From: Pseudomonas viridiflava | GTDB lineage: Bacteria > Pseudomonadota > Gammaproteobacteria > Pseudomonadales > Pseudomonadaceae | NCBI RefSeq assembly: GCF_900602065.1 | Contig: NZ_UWFN01000347.1 | Span: 62,001-126,000 of the forward strand | Reading direction: 5' to 3' | Length of the DNA stretch: 64,000 nt | In this document: piece after piece, positions 26,571-33,990 of the stretch | Position numbering within the stretch: position 1 is the first letter of the stretch | Layout: each line of letters starts with the position of its first letter | Position numbers and translations under genes: made by a program | Notes under the pieces: model-generated | Seen by the model: the letters and a program-made list of their open reading frames with translations, nothing else | Databases searched by the model: none | Told to the model about the DNA's origin: nothing

Positions 26571-26579
26571 GACTCTCTA

Positions 26580-27989
26580 ATGAGTGCAGTAATCACGCCC
26601 GCAGATTTTTCCGACTACAAAGTAGCCGACATGTCCCTGGCTGCCTGGGGCCGCCGCGAAACCATCATCGCTGAATCCGAAATGCCTGCCCTCATGGGCC
26701 TGCGCCGCAAATACGCCGGCGAGCAACCGCTCAAGGGCGCGAAGATTCTCGGCTGCATCCACATGACCATTCAGACTGCCGTACTGATCGAAACCCTGGT
26801 TGCCCTGGGTGCCGAAGTTCGCTGGTCGTCCTGCAACATTTTCTCCACTCAAGACCAGGCCGCTGCTGCCATTGCTGCTGCCGGTATCCCTGTTTTCGCC
26901 TGGAAAGGCGAGACTGAAGAAGAGTACGAGTGGTGCCTTGAGCAAACCATCCTGAAAGATGGCGCGCCTTGGGATGCCAACATGATCCTCGACGACGGCG
27001 GCGACCTGACCGAGCTGCTGCACAAGAAATACCCGGCCATCCTGGACCGCGTTCACGGCGTGACCGAAGAGACCACCACTGGCGTTCACCGTCTGCTGGA
27101 CATGCTGGCCAAAGGCGAGCTGAAAATCCCGGCCATCAACGTCAACGACTCGGTGACCAAGAGCAAGAACGACAACAAGTACGGCTGCCGTCACAGCCTG
27201 AACGACGCCATCAAGCGTGGTACTGACCACCTGTTGTCGGGCAAGCAAGCACTGGTTATCGGTTATGGCGACGTGGGCAAGGGCTCGGCTCAATCCCTGC
27301 GTCAGGAAGGCATGATCGTTAAAGTGACCGAAGTCGACCCGATCTGCGCCATGCAAGCCTGCATGGACGGTTTCGAGCTGGTTTCGCCGTTCATCGACGG
27401 TGAAAACGACGGCACCGAAGCCAGCATCGACAAAGCACTGCTGGGCAAGATCGACCTGATCGTGACCACCACTGGTAACGTCAACGTTTGCGACTCGAAC
27501 ATGCTCAAAGCGCTGAAAAAACGCGCTGTGGTCTGCAACATCGGTCACTTCGACAACGAAATCGACACCGCTTTCATGCGCAAGAACTGGGCATGGGAAG
27601 AAGTTAAGCCGCAAGTACACAAGATCCACCGTACCGGCCCTGGCGCATTCGATGCCCAGAACGATGACTACCTGATCCTGCTGGCCGAAGGCCGTCTGGT
27701 TAACCTGGGCAACGCCACAGGTCACCCAAGCCGCATCATGGACGGCTCGTTCGCCAACCAGGTTCTGGCGCAGATCTTCCTGTTCGGTCAGAAGTACGCC
27801 GATCTGTCCCCGGCGCAAAAAGCCGAGCGTCTGACCGTTGAAGTACTGCCGAAGAAACTCGACGAAGAAGTGGCCCTGGAAATGGTTCGCGGCTTCGGCG
27901 GCGTTGTGACCAAACTGACCAAGACCCAGGCCGACTACATTGGCGTGGCTGTTGAAGGTCCGTTCAAGCCGCACGCGTATCGCTACTGA
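26580..27989 (+). CDS. ahcY: S-adenosylhomocysteine hydrolase
   Basis: Cleaves SAH to adenosine and homocysteine, relieving product inhibition of methyltransferases. The product is 469 residues. Clear segments are MSLAAWGRRETIIAESEMPA near the N-terminus, GCIHMTIQTAVLIETL, WSSCNIFSTQDQAAAAI, the NAD-binding GYGDVGKGSAQSLRQEG near residue 230, and NIGHFDNEIDTAF. It ends in PFKPHAYRY, as usual. It is preceded by the SAH riboswitch and followed by repeats and metF. Confidence 0.98.
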   Translation: MSAVITPADFSDYKVADMSLAAWGRRETIIAESEMPALMGLRRKYAGEQPLKGAKILGCIHMTIQTAVLIETLVALGAEVRWSSCNIFSTQDQAAAAIAAAGIPVFAWKGETEEEYEWCLEQTILKDGAPWDANMILDDGGDLTELLHKKYPAILDRVHGVTEETTTGVHRLLDMLAKGELKIPAINVNDSVTKSKNDNKYGCRHSLNDAIKRGTDHLLSGKQALVIGYGDVGKGSAQSLRQEGMIVKVTEVDPICAMQACMDGFELVSPFIDGENDGTEASIDKALLGKIDLIVTTTGNVNVCDSNMLKALKKRAVVCNIGHFDNEIDTAFMRKNWAWEEVKPQVHKIHRTGPGAFDAQNDDYLILLAEGRLVNLGNATGHPSRIMDGSFANQVLAQIFLFGQKYADLSPAQKAERLTVEVLPKKLDEEVALEMVRGFGGVVTKLTKTQADYIGVAVEGPFKPHAYRY

Positions 27990-28013
27990 TTGATAGAGTG
28001 GGCCTCGCTTCCT

Positions 28014-28055
28014 TGTGGGAGCGAGGCTTGCCCGCGAATGACCGCGAAGCGGTCA
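28014..28055. repeat. Single arm of a GTGGGAGCGAGGCTTGCCCGCGA repeat
   Basis: TGTGGGAGCGAGGCTTGCCC appears without a matching right arm and is followed by the small hairpin GACCGCGAAGCGGTC. It is probably a truncated copy of the GTGGGAGC family, lying directly after ahcY. Confidence 0.6.
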
Positions 28056-28096
28056 CAGAATGCGAGCACCCCGCGACTATCGAAACGTGCGCGTTT

Positions 28097-28187
28097 CTGT
28101 AGGAGCGAGCTTGCTCGCGATAGCGGTAAAACAGGCACCATAAATGTTGCCCCGAATACCGCTATCGCGAGCGGCTCGCTCCTACAG
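28097..28187. repeat. REP-like palindrome between ahcY and metF
   Basis: CTGTAGGAGCGAGCTTGCTC with inner GCGATAGCGGTA pairs with TACCGCTATCGCGAGCGGCTCGCTCCTACAG (small asymmetry in the right arm) around about 30 bp. It ends 45 bp before metF and may modulate read-through from the riboswitch transcript. Confidence 0.82.
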
Positions 28188-28232
28188 GGATACGTCAGGC
28201 GTAAGGCTTTCGAATTCCCAAGGTTATTGACC

Positions 28233-29078
28233 ATGTCCCAAGACCGCAGCTTCAGCTTCGAATTCTTCCCAACGAAGACCGAAGCTGGCCATGAAAAGCT
28301 TCTGAACGTTGCTCGTCAGATAGCTGGCTACAACCCCGCTTTCTTCTCCTGCACTTACGGTGCGGGCGGATCTACACGCGACGGTACGATCAATACCGTG
28401 CTGCAGCTACAAAATGAAATACAAGTGCCGTCAGCTCCGCACCTGTCTTGCGTTGGCGACAGCAAGGACGACCTGCGCGGCCTGCTGAACCAATACAAGG
28501 AGGCTGGCATCACGCGTATCGTTGCCCTGCGAGGCGACCTGCCTTCGGGTATGGGCGTTGCCAGTGGCGAACTGCGTTATGCCAGCGACCTGGTGTCCTT
28601 CATTCGTGAAGAGACCGGCGGGCACTTTCACATCGAAGTAGCTGCCTACCCTGAGATGCACCCTCAGGCGCGCAATTTTGATGACGACGTGAAGAACTTC
28701 GTACACAAAGCGCAGGCCGGTGCCGACAGCGCAATCACCCAGTACTTCTTCAACGCCGACAGCTACTTCTACTTCCTCGAACGCGTACAGAAGAAGGGCG
28801 TAAGCCTGCCAATCGTGCCCGGCATCATGCCGATCACCAACTACAGCAAGCTCGCGCGCTTTTCCGATGCGTGCGGTGCGGAAATCCCGCGCTGGATCCG
28901 CAAGCAACTCGAAGCCTACGGCGATGATGTGCAGAGCATTCAGGCGTTTGGCGAACAGGTCATCACCGAAATGTGTGAGCGCCTGCTGGAAGGTGGAGCG
29001 CCAGGTTTGCACTTCTACACCCTGAACCAGGCTGACCCGAGTCTGGCGATCTGGAACAACCTGAAGCTGCCGCGTTAA
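28233..29078 (+). CDS. metF: 5,10-methylenetetrahydrofolate reductase
   Basis: Flavoenzyme that makes 5-methyltetrahydrofolate for methionine synthesis. The product is 281 residues, the normal length. It begins MSQDRSFSFEFFPTKTEAGH; SCTYGAGGSTRDGTI, APHLSCVGDSKDDLR and GLHFYTLNQADPSLAIWNNL are conserved. The start at 28233 is chosen from this family N-terminus; the frame upstream is open to 27990 only because it runs through repeats. It lies 243 bp after ahcY on the same strand. Co-transcription from the riboswitch promoter is plausible, as ahcY-metF pairs are common in Pseudomonas. Confidence 0.96.
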   Translation: MSQDRSFSFEFFPTKTEAGHEKLLNVARQIAGYNPAFFSCTYGAGGSTRDGTINTVLQLQNEIQVPSAPHLSCVGDSKDDLRGLLNQYKEAGITRIVALRGDLPSGMGVASGELRYASDLVSFIREETGGHFHIEVAAYPEMHPQARNFDDDVKNFVHKAQAGADSAITQYFFNADSYFYFLERVQKKGVSLPIVPGIMPITNYSKLARFSDACGAEIPRWIRKQLEAYGDDVQSIQAFGEQVITEMCERLLEGGAPGLHFYTLNQADPSLAIWNNLKLPR

Positions 29079-29152
29079 GCGAGGCAGGGCCGGACGGTGA
29101 ATGTCGTCGCCCGGCCGGTCCTACGGCTTGGTGTACGGTCGGGGTTGCTCGG

Positions 29153-29183
29153 CCGGCAGGTTTCGCGCATTGTGACCTGCCGG
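29153..29183 (+). other. Inverted repeat after metF
   Basis: CCGGCAGGT and ACCTGCCGG enclose a 13-bp loop 75 bp after metF. No T-tract follows, so it is a weak candidate transcript end or stability hairpin. It lies in the 469-bp gap before rhlE, which otherwise shows no credible gene. Confidence 0.4.
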
Positions 29184-29248
29184 TTCCCGATGACCGCAGC
29201 ACTCAATACGCCGTTGAGCAGCAGGAAAGCAGCACTTGGCGTTTGCTC

Positions 29249-29257
29249 TGTTATACT
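29249..29257 (+). promoter_or_regulatory. Extended -10 promoter candidate for rhlE
   Basis: TGTTATACT is an extended -10 element; no good -35 is seen at the correct distance. A start near 29264 would give a leader of roughly 285 nt before rhlE. DEAD-box helicase genes often have long regulated leaders, so this length may be meaningful. Confidence 0.45.
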
Positions 29258-29547
29258 CCGGCCTTCCCGCCAGGCTTACGCCCGGATGCTCGGTCTTGTT
29301 TCAGGCTCATCGATCACGCCAATAGCGCATCTTTTTTATCGCGCAGCGTCACGAGATGCCCTGAAGGCCCAGCAGGACCGGACGGGACTGCGTTCTCCAA
29401 AGCTTGAACGAAAACACCGAGCCGCGATCACCCTGTTCACCGAACAGCATGGTCGACGCTCAGGCAGTTTCGACGAAGCCTGAACGCCATTCGCGCCAGG
29501 CAAGACTTCCCTTTGAGCATAAGCTCTAACTAAAAACAGGATTACTC

Positions 29548-31461
29548 ATGTCCTTTGCTTCCCTCGGTCTCTCCGAGGCTCTAGTTCGCGCCATCGAGGC
29601 AGCGGGCTATACCCAGCCTACTCCGGTGCAACAGCGGGCCATTCCCGCCGTGTTGCAAGGTCGCGACCTGATGGTTGCCGCCCAGACAGGTACTGGTAAA
29701 ACCGGTGGTTTCGCCCTTCCGATCCTGGAGCGGTTGTTTCCCAACGGTCATCCGGACAAATCCCAGCGTCACGGCCCGCGCCAACCGCGCGTATTGGTCC
29801 TGACCCCGACTCGCGAACTCGCCGCCCAGGTGCATGACAGCTTCAAGCTGTATGCCCGTGACCTGAAGTTCGTCAGCGCCTGCATCTTCGGTGGCGTTGG
29901 CATGAACCCCCAGGTTCAAGCCATGGCCCGCGGCGTAGACGTGCTGGTTGCCTGCCCTGGTCGCCTGCTCGATCTGGCCGGTCAAGGCAGCGTCGATCTG
30001 TCCCACGTTGAAATCCTCGTGCTCGATGAAGCCGACCGGATGCTCGACATGGGCTTCGTGCATGACGTGAAGAAAGTCCTCGCACGTCTGCCAGCCAAGC
30101 GCCAGAACCTGCTGTTCTCTGCAACGTTCTCCAACGACATTACGGCGTTGGCGGGCAAGCTGCTGCACAACCCGGAACGCATTGAGGTCACGCCGCCGAA
30201 CACTACGGTAGAGCGTATCGAGCAACGCGTATTCCGCCTGCCCGCCAACCACAAGCGTTCGCTGCTGGCGCACCTGATCACTCAGGGTGCCTGGGAGCAA
30301 GTGCTGGTCTTCACTCGTACCAAACACGGTGCAAACCGTCTGGCCGAGTACCTGGACAAGCACGGCCTTACCGCTGTGGCGATCCACGGTAACAAGAGCC
30401 AGAACGCTCGCACCAAAGCACTGGCCGATTTCAAGGCCGGTGAAGTACGCATCATGGTTGCAACTGATATCGCCGCTCGCGGCCTGGATATCGACCAATT
30501 GCCGCACGTGGTCAACTTCGAACTGCCGAACGTAGACGAAGACTATGTTCACCGCATCGGCCGTACAGGCCGTGCAGGCCGTAACGGCGAAGCGATTTCG
30601 CTGGTCGCGCCGGACGAAGAAAAGCTGCTGAAAAGCATCGAGCGCATGACCAAACAAAAGATCGCCGACGGCGATCTGATGGGCTTCGACATGTCTGCAG
30701 TAGAAGCCGAGAAGCCTGAAGTTCGTGAGCGTCCGGACGTGCGTAACCCACGCAATCCGCGCGGCCCGCGTGGCGATGGCCCGAACGGTGGCGGTGGTGG
30801 CGGCGGCCGTAAAGACAAAGGCAAGGACAAGGGTAAAGAAAAACCGGCAGCTGCTGCTGGCGAACGCCCTGCCCGCAAATCACGTGAGCAACAAAAGCCT
30901 CGTGACGGTTCGCCAGCCCGCGAACAGCGCTCTTCGACGCCACGTGCGGCAGCGGCACCTCGCCCGGCCGCAGATCGTGCTCCGGACGAGTTCCTGGATG
31001 ACGAAGTGGATAACTTCGGCAACCGCGCTGATTACGTCAGCCCGTACCAGAACAAGAATCAGGGTCGCGGTCGTCGTCCGGGCGCCCCGGCTACTGGCGC
31101 TGCACCTGGCGGCGCGGCACCTGCTGCACGCGGTCCTCGCCCAAGCGGCCCACGTAGCGGCGGCGGTGCAGCAACAGGCACACCGCCTGCCAAGCGTAAT
31201 GGCCCACGTAACGGCGCTCCGCGCGATGGTCAGGCTCGCCGTGACGAAAACCCGCGCAATCGCCGCCCGGCACGCGATGATTCGGCCCGTCAGGAACCGG
31301 CTGTTCGCGGTCCTCGCGACAGTCAGAGCCAGCCACAACCGAAGATCATGCACAAAGAGTCGAAAAGCGATCGCTTCCCGTCCGCTGAGCAACTCGATCA
31401 ACTGCCAAGCCGCCCACGCGGTGAAAAACCCGCCCTGCTGACCCGCAACCGCGAAGGTTAA
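29548..31461 (+). CDS. rhlE: DEAD-box ATP-dependent RNA helicase RhlE
   Basis: A 637-residue RNA helicase involved in RNA remodelling and turnover. In order: an F-x17-Q motif (FASLGLSEAL... TPVQQRAIP), Walker A AAQTGTGKTGG near residue 45, PTRELAAQ, DEAD at about residues 160-163, SATFS, and the helicase C domain with VATDIAARGLDI and HRIGRTGRAG. After about residue 385 the protein becomes a 250-residue disordered tail rich in Arg, Gly, Pro and Ala (GGGGGGRKDKGKDKGKEK), which probably binds RNA non-specifically or drives condensation. A terminator follows immediately. Confidence 0.94.
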   Translation: MSFASLGLSEALVRAIEAAGYTQPTPVQQRAIPAVLQGRDLMVAAQTGTGKTGGFALPILERLFPNGHPDKSQRHGPRQPRVLVLTPTRELAAQVHDSFKLYARDLKFVSACIFGGVGMNPQVQAMARGVDVLVACPGRLLDLAGQGSVDLSHVEILVLDEADRMLDMGFVHDVKKVLARLPAKRQNLLFSATFSNDITALAGKLLHNPERIEVTPPNTTVERIEQRVFRLPANHKRSLLAHLITQGAWEQVLVFTRTKHGANRLAEYLDKHGLTAVAIHGNKSQNARTKALADFKAGEVRIMVATDIAARGLDIDQLPHVVNFELPNVDEDYVHRIGRTGRAGRNGEAISLVAPDEEKLLKSIERMTKQKIADGDLMGFDMSAVEAEKPEVRERPDVRNPRNPRGPRGDGPNGGGGGGGRKDKGKDKGKEKPAAAAGERPARKSREQQKPRDGSPAREQRSSTPRAAAAPRPAADRAPDEFLDDEVDNFGNRADYVSPYQNKNQGRGRRPGAPATGAAPGGAAPAARGPRPSGPRSGGGAATGTPPAKRNGPRNGAPRDGQARRDENPRNRRPARDDSARQEPAVRGPRDSQSQPQPKIMHKESKSDRFPSAEQLDQLPSRPRGEKPALLTRNREG

Positions 31462-31473
31462 GCAAGGCTGGAA

Positions 31474-31507
31474 CAAAAAAACGCCCCGACTGGTTCGGGG
31501 CGTTTTT
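31474..31507 (+). terminator. Intrinsic terminator after rhlE
   Basis: AAAAAACGCCCCGA and its complement enclose CTGGT and are followed by TTTTT. It is largely symmetrical, so it may work in both directions. Confidence 0.92.
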
Positions 31508-31536
31508 ATGTGTGAACCCTTTTTGAAGCCGATCCT

Positions 31537-31628
31537 TGTGGGAGCGAATTCATTCGCGAAGGGGCCAGTAGATCCAATGCATACTCGTCGTTTGAAACGC
31601 CGCCTTCGCGAATGAATTCGCTCCCACA
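31537..31628. repeat. REP-like palindrome, GTGGGAGCGAATTCATTCGCGAA type
   Basis: TGTGGGAGCGAATTCATTCG with inner CGAAGG and an exact complementary right arm surround about 40 bp. It is the most perfect copy of this type and lies between two terminators in the convergent rhlE/yceI gap. Confidence 0.88.
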
Positions 31629-31648
31629 GTCAATTGTCGTGTTTGAGA

Positions 31649-31683
31649 CAAAAAAACGCCGACCCTGAGGTCGGCGTTTTTTG
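31649..31683 (-). terminator. Intrinsic terminator after the yceI gene
   Basis: AAAAAAACGCCGACC and GGTCGGCGTTTTTT enclose CTGA. On the minus strand it follows the yceI stop codon by 15 bp. The symmetry allows action on both strands. Confidence 0.9.
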
Positions 31684-31697
31684 ATCAACCGGAACGC

Positions 31698-32276
31698 TTA
31701 CTTGGCTTGAACGCCTTCGAAGCTGATTTCCAGGTTCAGAGTCTGCGAGGTAGGACCTGGGCCTTTGATGCCGAAGTCGTTCAGGTTAAGCGTCGAAGTG
31801 CCGTTGAAGCCGGCACGGTAGCCGCCCCATGGATCCTTGCCTTCGCCGTTGAAAGTTGCCTTGATCACGATTGGCTTGGTCACGCCGTGCAGGGTCAGGT
31901 CACCCGTCACGTCGGCAGTTTTCTCGCCAGTGGACTTAACAGCGGTGGAGACGAACTTGGCTTCCGGGAATTTGCCGGCATCCAGGAAGTCTTTGCTCAG
32001 GATGTGCTTGTCACGTTCAGCGTGATTGGTGAACAGGCTGGCAGTTTTCAGCTCAACGTCAATTTTGCTGGCTTCAGGCTTGGCAGCGTCAAAACTGAAC
32101 TTGCCGCTCCAGTCTTTGAAAGTACCGTGGATGAAGCTGTAGCCCAGGTGACTGATCTTGAAGTCAACGAAAGCGTGCTGACCTTCTTTGTCGATGACGT
32201 AATCAGCGGCCATCGCCTGACCGGCGGACAACAGTGCGGTACCAAGAGCCAGAGCGGCGAGAGTCTTCTTCAACAT
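31698..32276 (-). CDS. YceI-family periplasmic protein
   Basis: A 192-residue protein with a signal peptide (MLKKTLAALALGTALLSAGQ, cleaved near AMAAD). The mature part is a YceI lipocalin-like barrel (ADYVIDKEGQHAFVDFKISH, HGVTKPIVIKATFNGEG, GFNGTSTLNLNDFGIKGPG). Members bind polyisoprenoid quinone-like lipids; YceI in E. coli is induced by base. The start at 32276 is chosen because it begins the signal peptide. It lies 27 bp after the cytochrome b gene, the common cybB-yceI pairing, and ends at a strong terminator. Confidence 0.92.
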   Translation of the reverse strand: MLKKTLAALALGTALLSAGQAMAADYVIDKEGQHAFVDFKISHLGYSFIHGTFKDWSGKFSFDAAKPEASKIDVELKTASLFTNHAERDKHILSKDFLDAGKFPEAKFVSTAVKSTGEKTADVTGDLTLHGVTKPIVIKATFNGEGKDPWGGYRAGFNGTSTLNLNDFGIKGPGPTSQTLNLEISFEGVQAK

Positions 32277-32303
32277 GCTTTTATTCCCGTTTTGGTTGAA
32301 CAA

Positions 32304-32858
32304 TTAAGCGCGACCCAGCATACGCTTGAGGGTCACATCGCGATCAATGAAGTGGTGTTTCAGTGCAGCAAGACCGTGCAGCCCTGCGAAGACAACCAAT
32401 ACCCAAGCGAGGTACAGGTGAATCCAGCCTGCGGTTTCTGCCTGTTCAGGCAGCCCACTGACCAGCGCAGGTATTTCAAAAAGACCAAACACCGGGATCC
32501 CCACGCCGTCGGCGGTGGAAATGAGGTAACCGGCGAACATCACAGCGAACAGGCCGACATACAAAAACATGTGCCCAACGTGCGCACCGATCCGTGTCCA
32601 CTTGCCATAGCTGGCCAGAGAGGGCGGCGGCGGGCTGAGCAAGCGCCAGACGATGCGGAACAGCATGAAGGCGAATAACGTGATGCCAATGCTCTTGTGC
32701 AGATCAGGTCCGGCTTTACGCCAGGTGTCGTAATAATCCAGACCAACCATCCACAGCCCTAGCGCGAACAAACCAAACACTGCAACAGCAACGCCCCAGT
32801 GCAGCACCATGCTGACCAGACCGTAGCGAGAGGATGAGTTGCGTAACTGCATTGCCAT
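32304..32858 (-). CDS. Cytochrome b561-type membrane protein
   Basis: A 184-residue inner-membrane diheme cytochrome b with four transmembrane helices. Heme-ligand histidines are visible in SMVLHWGVAVAVFG (helix 1), GPDLHKSIGITLFAF (helix 2), AHVGHMFLYVGLFAV (helix 3) and VFAGLHGLAALKHHF (helix 4). CybB-type proteins pass electrons between quinol and other acceptors such as superoxide. The YceI gene follows on the same strand, so the two probably act on the same quinone pool. A start six bases later (the second ATG) is equally possible. Confidence 0.9.
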   Translation of the reverse strand: MAMQLRNSSSRYGLVSMVLHWGVAVAVFGLFALGLWMVGLDYYDTWRKAGPDLHKSIGITLFAFMLFRIVWRLLSPPPPSLASYGKWTRIGAHVGHMFLYVGLFAVMFAGYLISTADGVGIPVFGLFEIPALVSGLPEQAETAGWIHLYLAWVLVVFAGLHGLAALKHHFIDRDVTLKRMLGRA

Positions 32859-33448
32859 TACCCTGTAGGAATTAATGCCAGACTAGCTTTTTATCTATCG
32901 AATGAAAGCGCAAAATTTTGCTTTGAAGTATCGAAAAATACGATTGTTACGTTTTTCTCATATTCCATTTCGTCAGCGACCCGCGCTGCCAACTGCTCAC
33001 GATAGTTTAAGAAACCCTATTTTCGAGTCTCTCCAGCTCAGCATCCCCAGAATTGCTCCCCAACAAAACCTTGTAATGACCATCGGCTTATCAACCACGA
33101 TGAGCGGCAATATGGCCTTATCTTCCCCGCTTTCCCACACGCCTTACATGCGCCCCTTCGCTCTAGGCAAACGCATAAAAGCACGAAAAGTCAAAATACT
33201 GTCGTTATTTCTGTCAGGAAAAATGACACCCCCCAACAAAATATAAACGAGTGACATTATTCCGACAGGTGGAGGCCCTAGGCCATTGTTAGAGCCTCAA
33301 ATAAGCCTCAGCATCCTCCCAGGCCTACAAGGGACGAGCCTGTACTTCTCTTGCGCGTGCCCAATCAATCACTGCTACCAGTCTTCAGACAGTAACGAGC
33401 ACCGGCGCAGGACGTTCAGGTCGTACTGATAAATGGAGCAACACCGAA
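32859..33448. other. 590-bp AT-rich intergenic region, no convincing gene
   Basis: This stretch separates the divergent cytochrome b gene and a small plus-strand gene. It is richer in A and T than its surroundings. An open frame from 32902 to 33246 on the plus strand has no ribosome-binding site and no recognisable domain. I see no repeat arm, terminator or RNA gene in it; promoters of both flanking genes are presumably here. Confidence 0.5.
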
Positions 33449-33682
33449 ATGATGACCGTGTATTTTGTCGTGATGACGATGTGCAGTGGTATGGAAGGCT
33501 GTGTGGAGGAGCGAAGGCCTGGAGACGCCTACGCATCCAGAGAGGAATGCATGACGACAGTAGGCGCCATGACGCGACGTAAAGGCGTGAAATACAAGTG
33601 CAAGAGTGAGCCGCAGTGGGTGCTCAAAGAAGACCGGCGTGTTGAAGGCGCCAAGAGTTTCGCAACGAGCGGTGCCAAGTAA
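33449..33682 (+). CDS. Small hypothetical protein, probably exported
   Basis: A 77-residue protein of unknown function. It begins with a short hydrophobic stretch (MMTVYFVVMTMC) and then has four cysteines in a charged body (GCVEERRPGDAYASREECMT, KYKCKSEPQ), which suggests a disulfide-bonded periplasmic fold. GGAG lies upstream of the ATG at a rather long spacing; the second Met at 33452 may be the real start. It is an isolated gene between an AT-rich gap and a repeat. Not recognised as a named family. Confidence 0.55.
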   Translation: MMTVYFVVMTMCSGMEGCVEERRPGDAYASREECMTTVGAMTRRKGVKYKCKSEPQWVLKEDRRVEGAKSFATSGAK

Positions 33683-33728
33683 GCGGTTTCATTTTTATAG
33701 ACCTTGCCTCCTACCGCAAACACCGACC

Positions 33729-33858
33729 TGTAGGAGTGAACTTGTTCGCGAACGGCTGCGCAGCAGTCGTAAATCTGGCGACCTGATTCCAGCAAATGCA
33801 CCGAGTCGCGGTCGTTGCTGCCGCTTCGCGCCAGATCGCGAACAAGTTCACTCCTACA
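33729..33858. repeat. 130-bp palindromic repeat, TGTAGGAGTGAACTTGTTCGCGAACGG type, copy 1
   Basis: TGTAGGAGTGAACTTGTTCG and its complement mark the ends. The interior, from CGGCTGCGCAGCAGTCGT to TTGCTGCCGCTTCGCG, is conserved with the copy at 59344-59473, so this is a longer two-arm element than the others. Confidence 0.85.
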
Positions 33859-33934
33859 AGGTATGTGTTTCAAGCCCATGATTGATGCGAGCTAAAGCCC
33901 CGCTCTAACTGATCCGGGGCGTGAGGTTGCCAAA

Positions 33935-33976
33935 TAAAAAAAGGGCGCGATCTCATTGATCGCGCCCTTTTCTTTG
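33935..33976 (-). terminator. Intrinsic terminator after the amine oxidase gene
   Basis: AAAAAAAGGGCGCGATC and GATCGCGCCCTTTTCTTT enclose TCATT. On the minus strand it follows the oxidase stop by about 15 bp; it may also end the small plus-strand gene upstream. Confidence 0.9.
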
Positions 33977-33990
33977 CTACTTCAGTCCGA

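Noticed and set aside
32902..33246. 114-codon plus-strand open frame in the AT-rich gap
   Set aside because: No ribosome-binding site, no recognisable domain and atypical composition; treated as non-coding.
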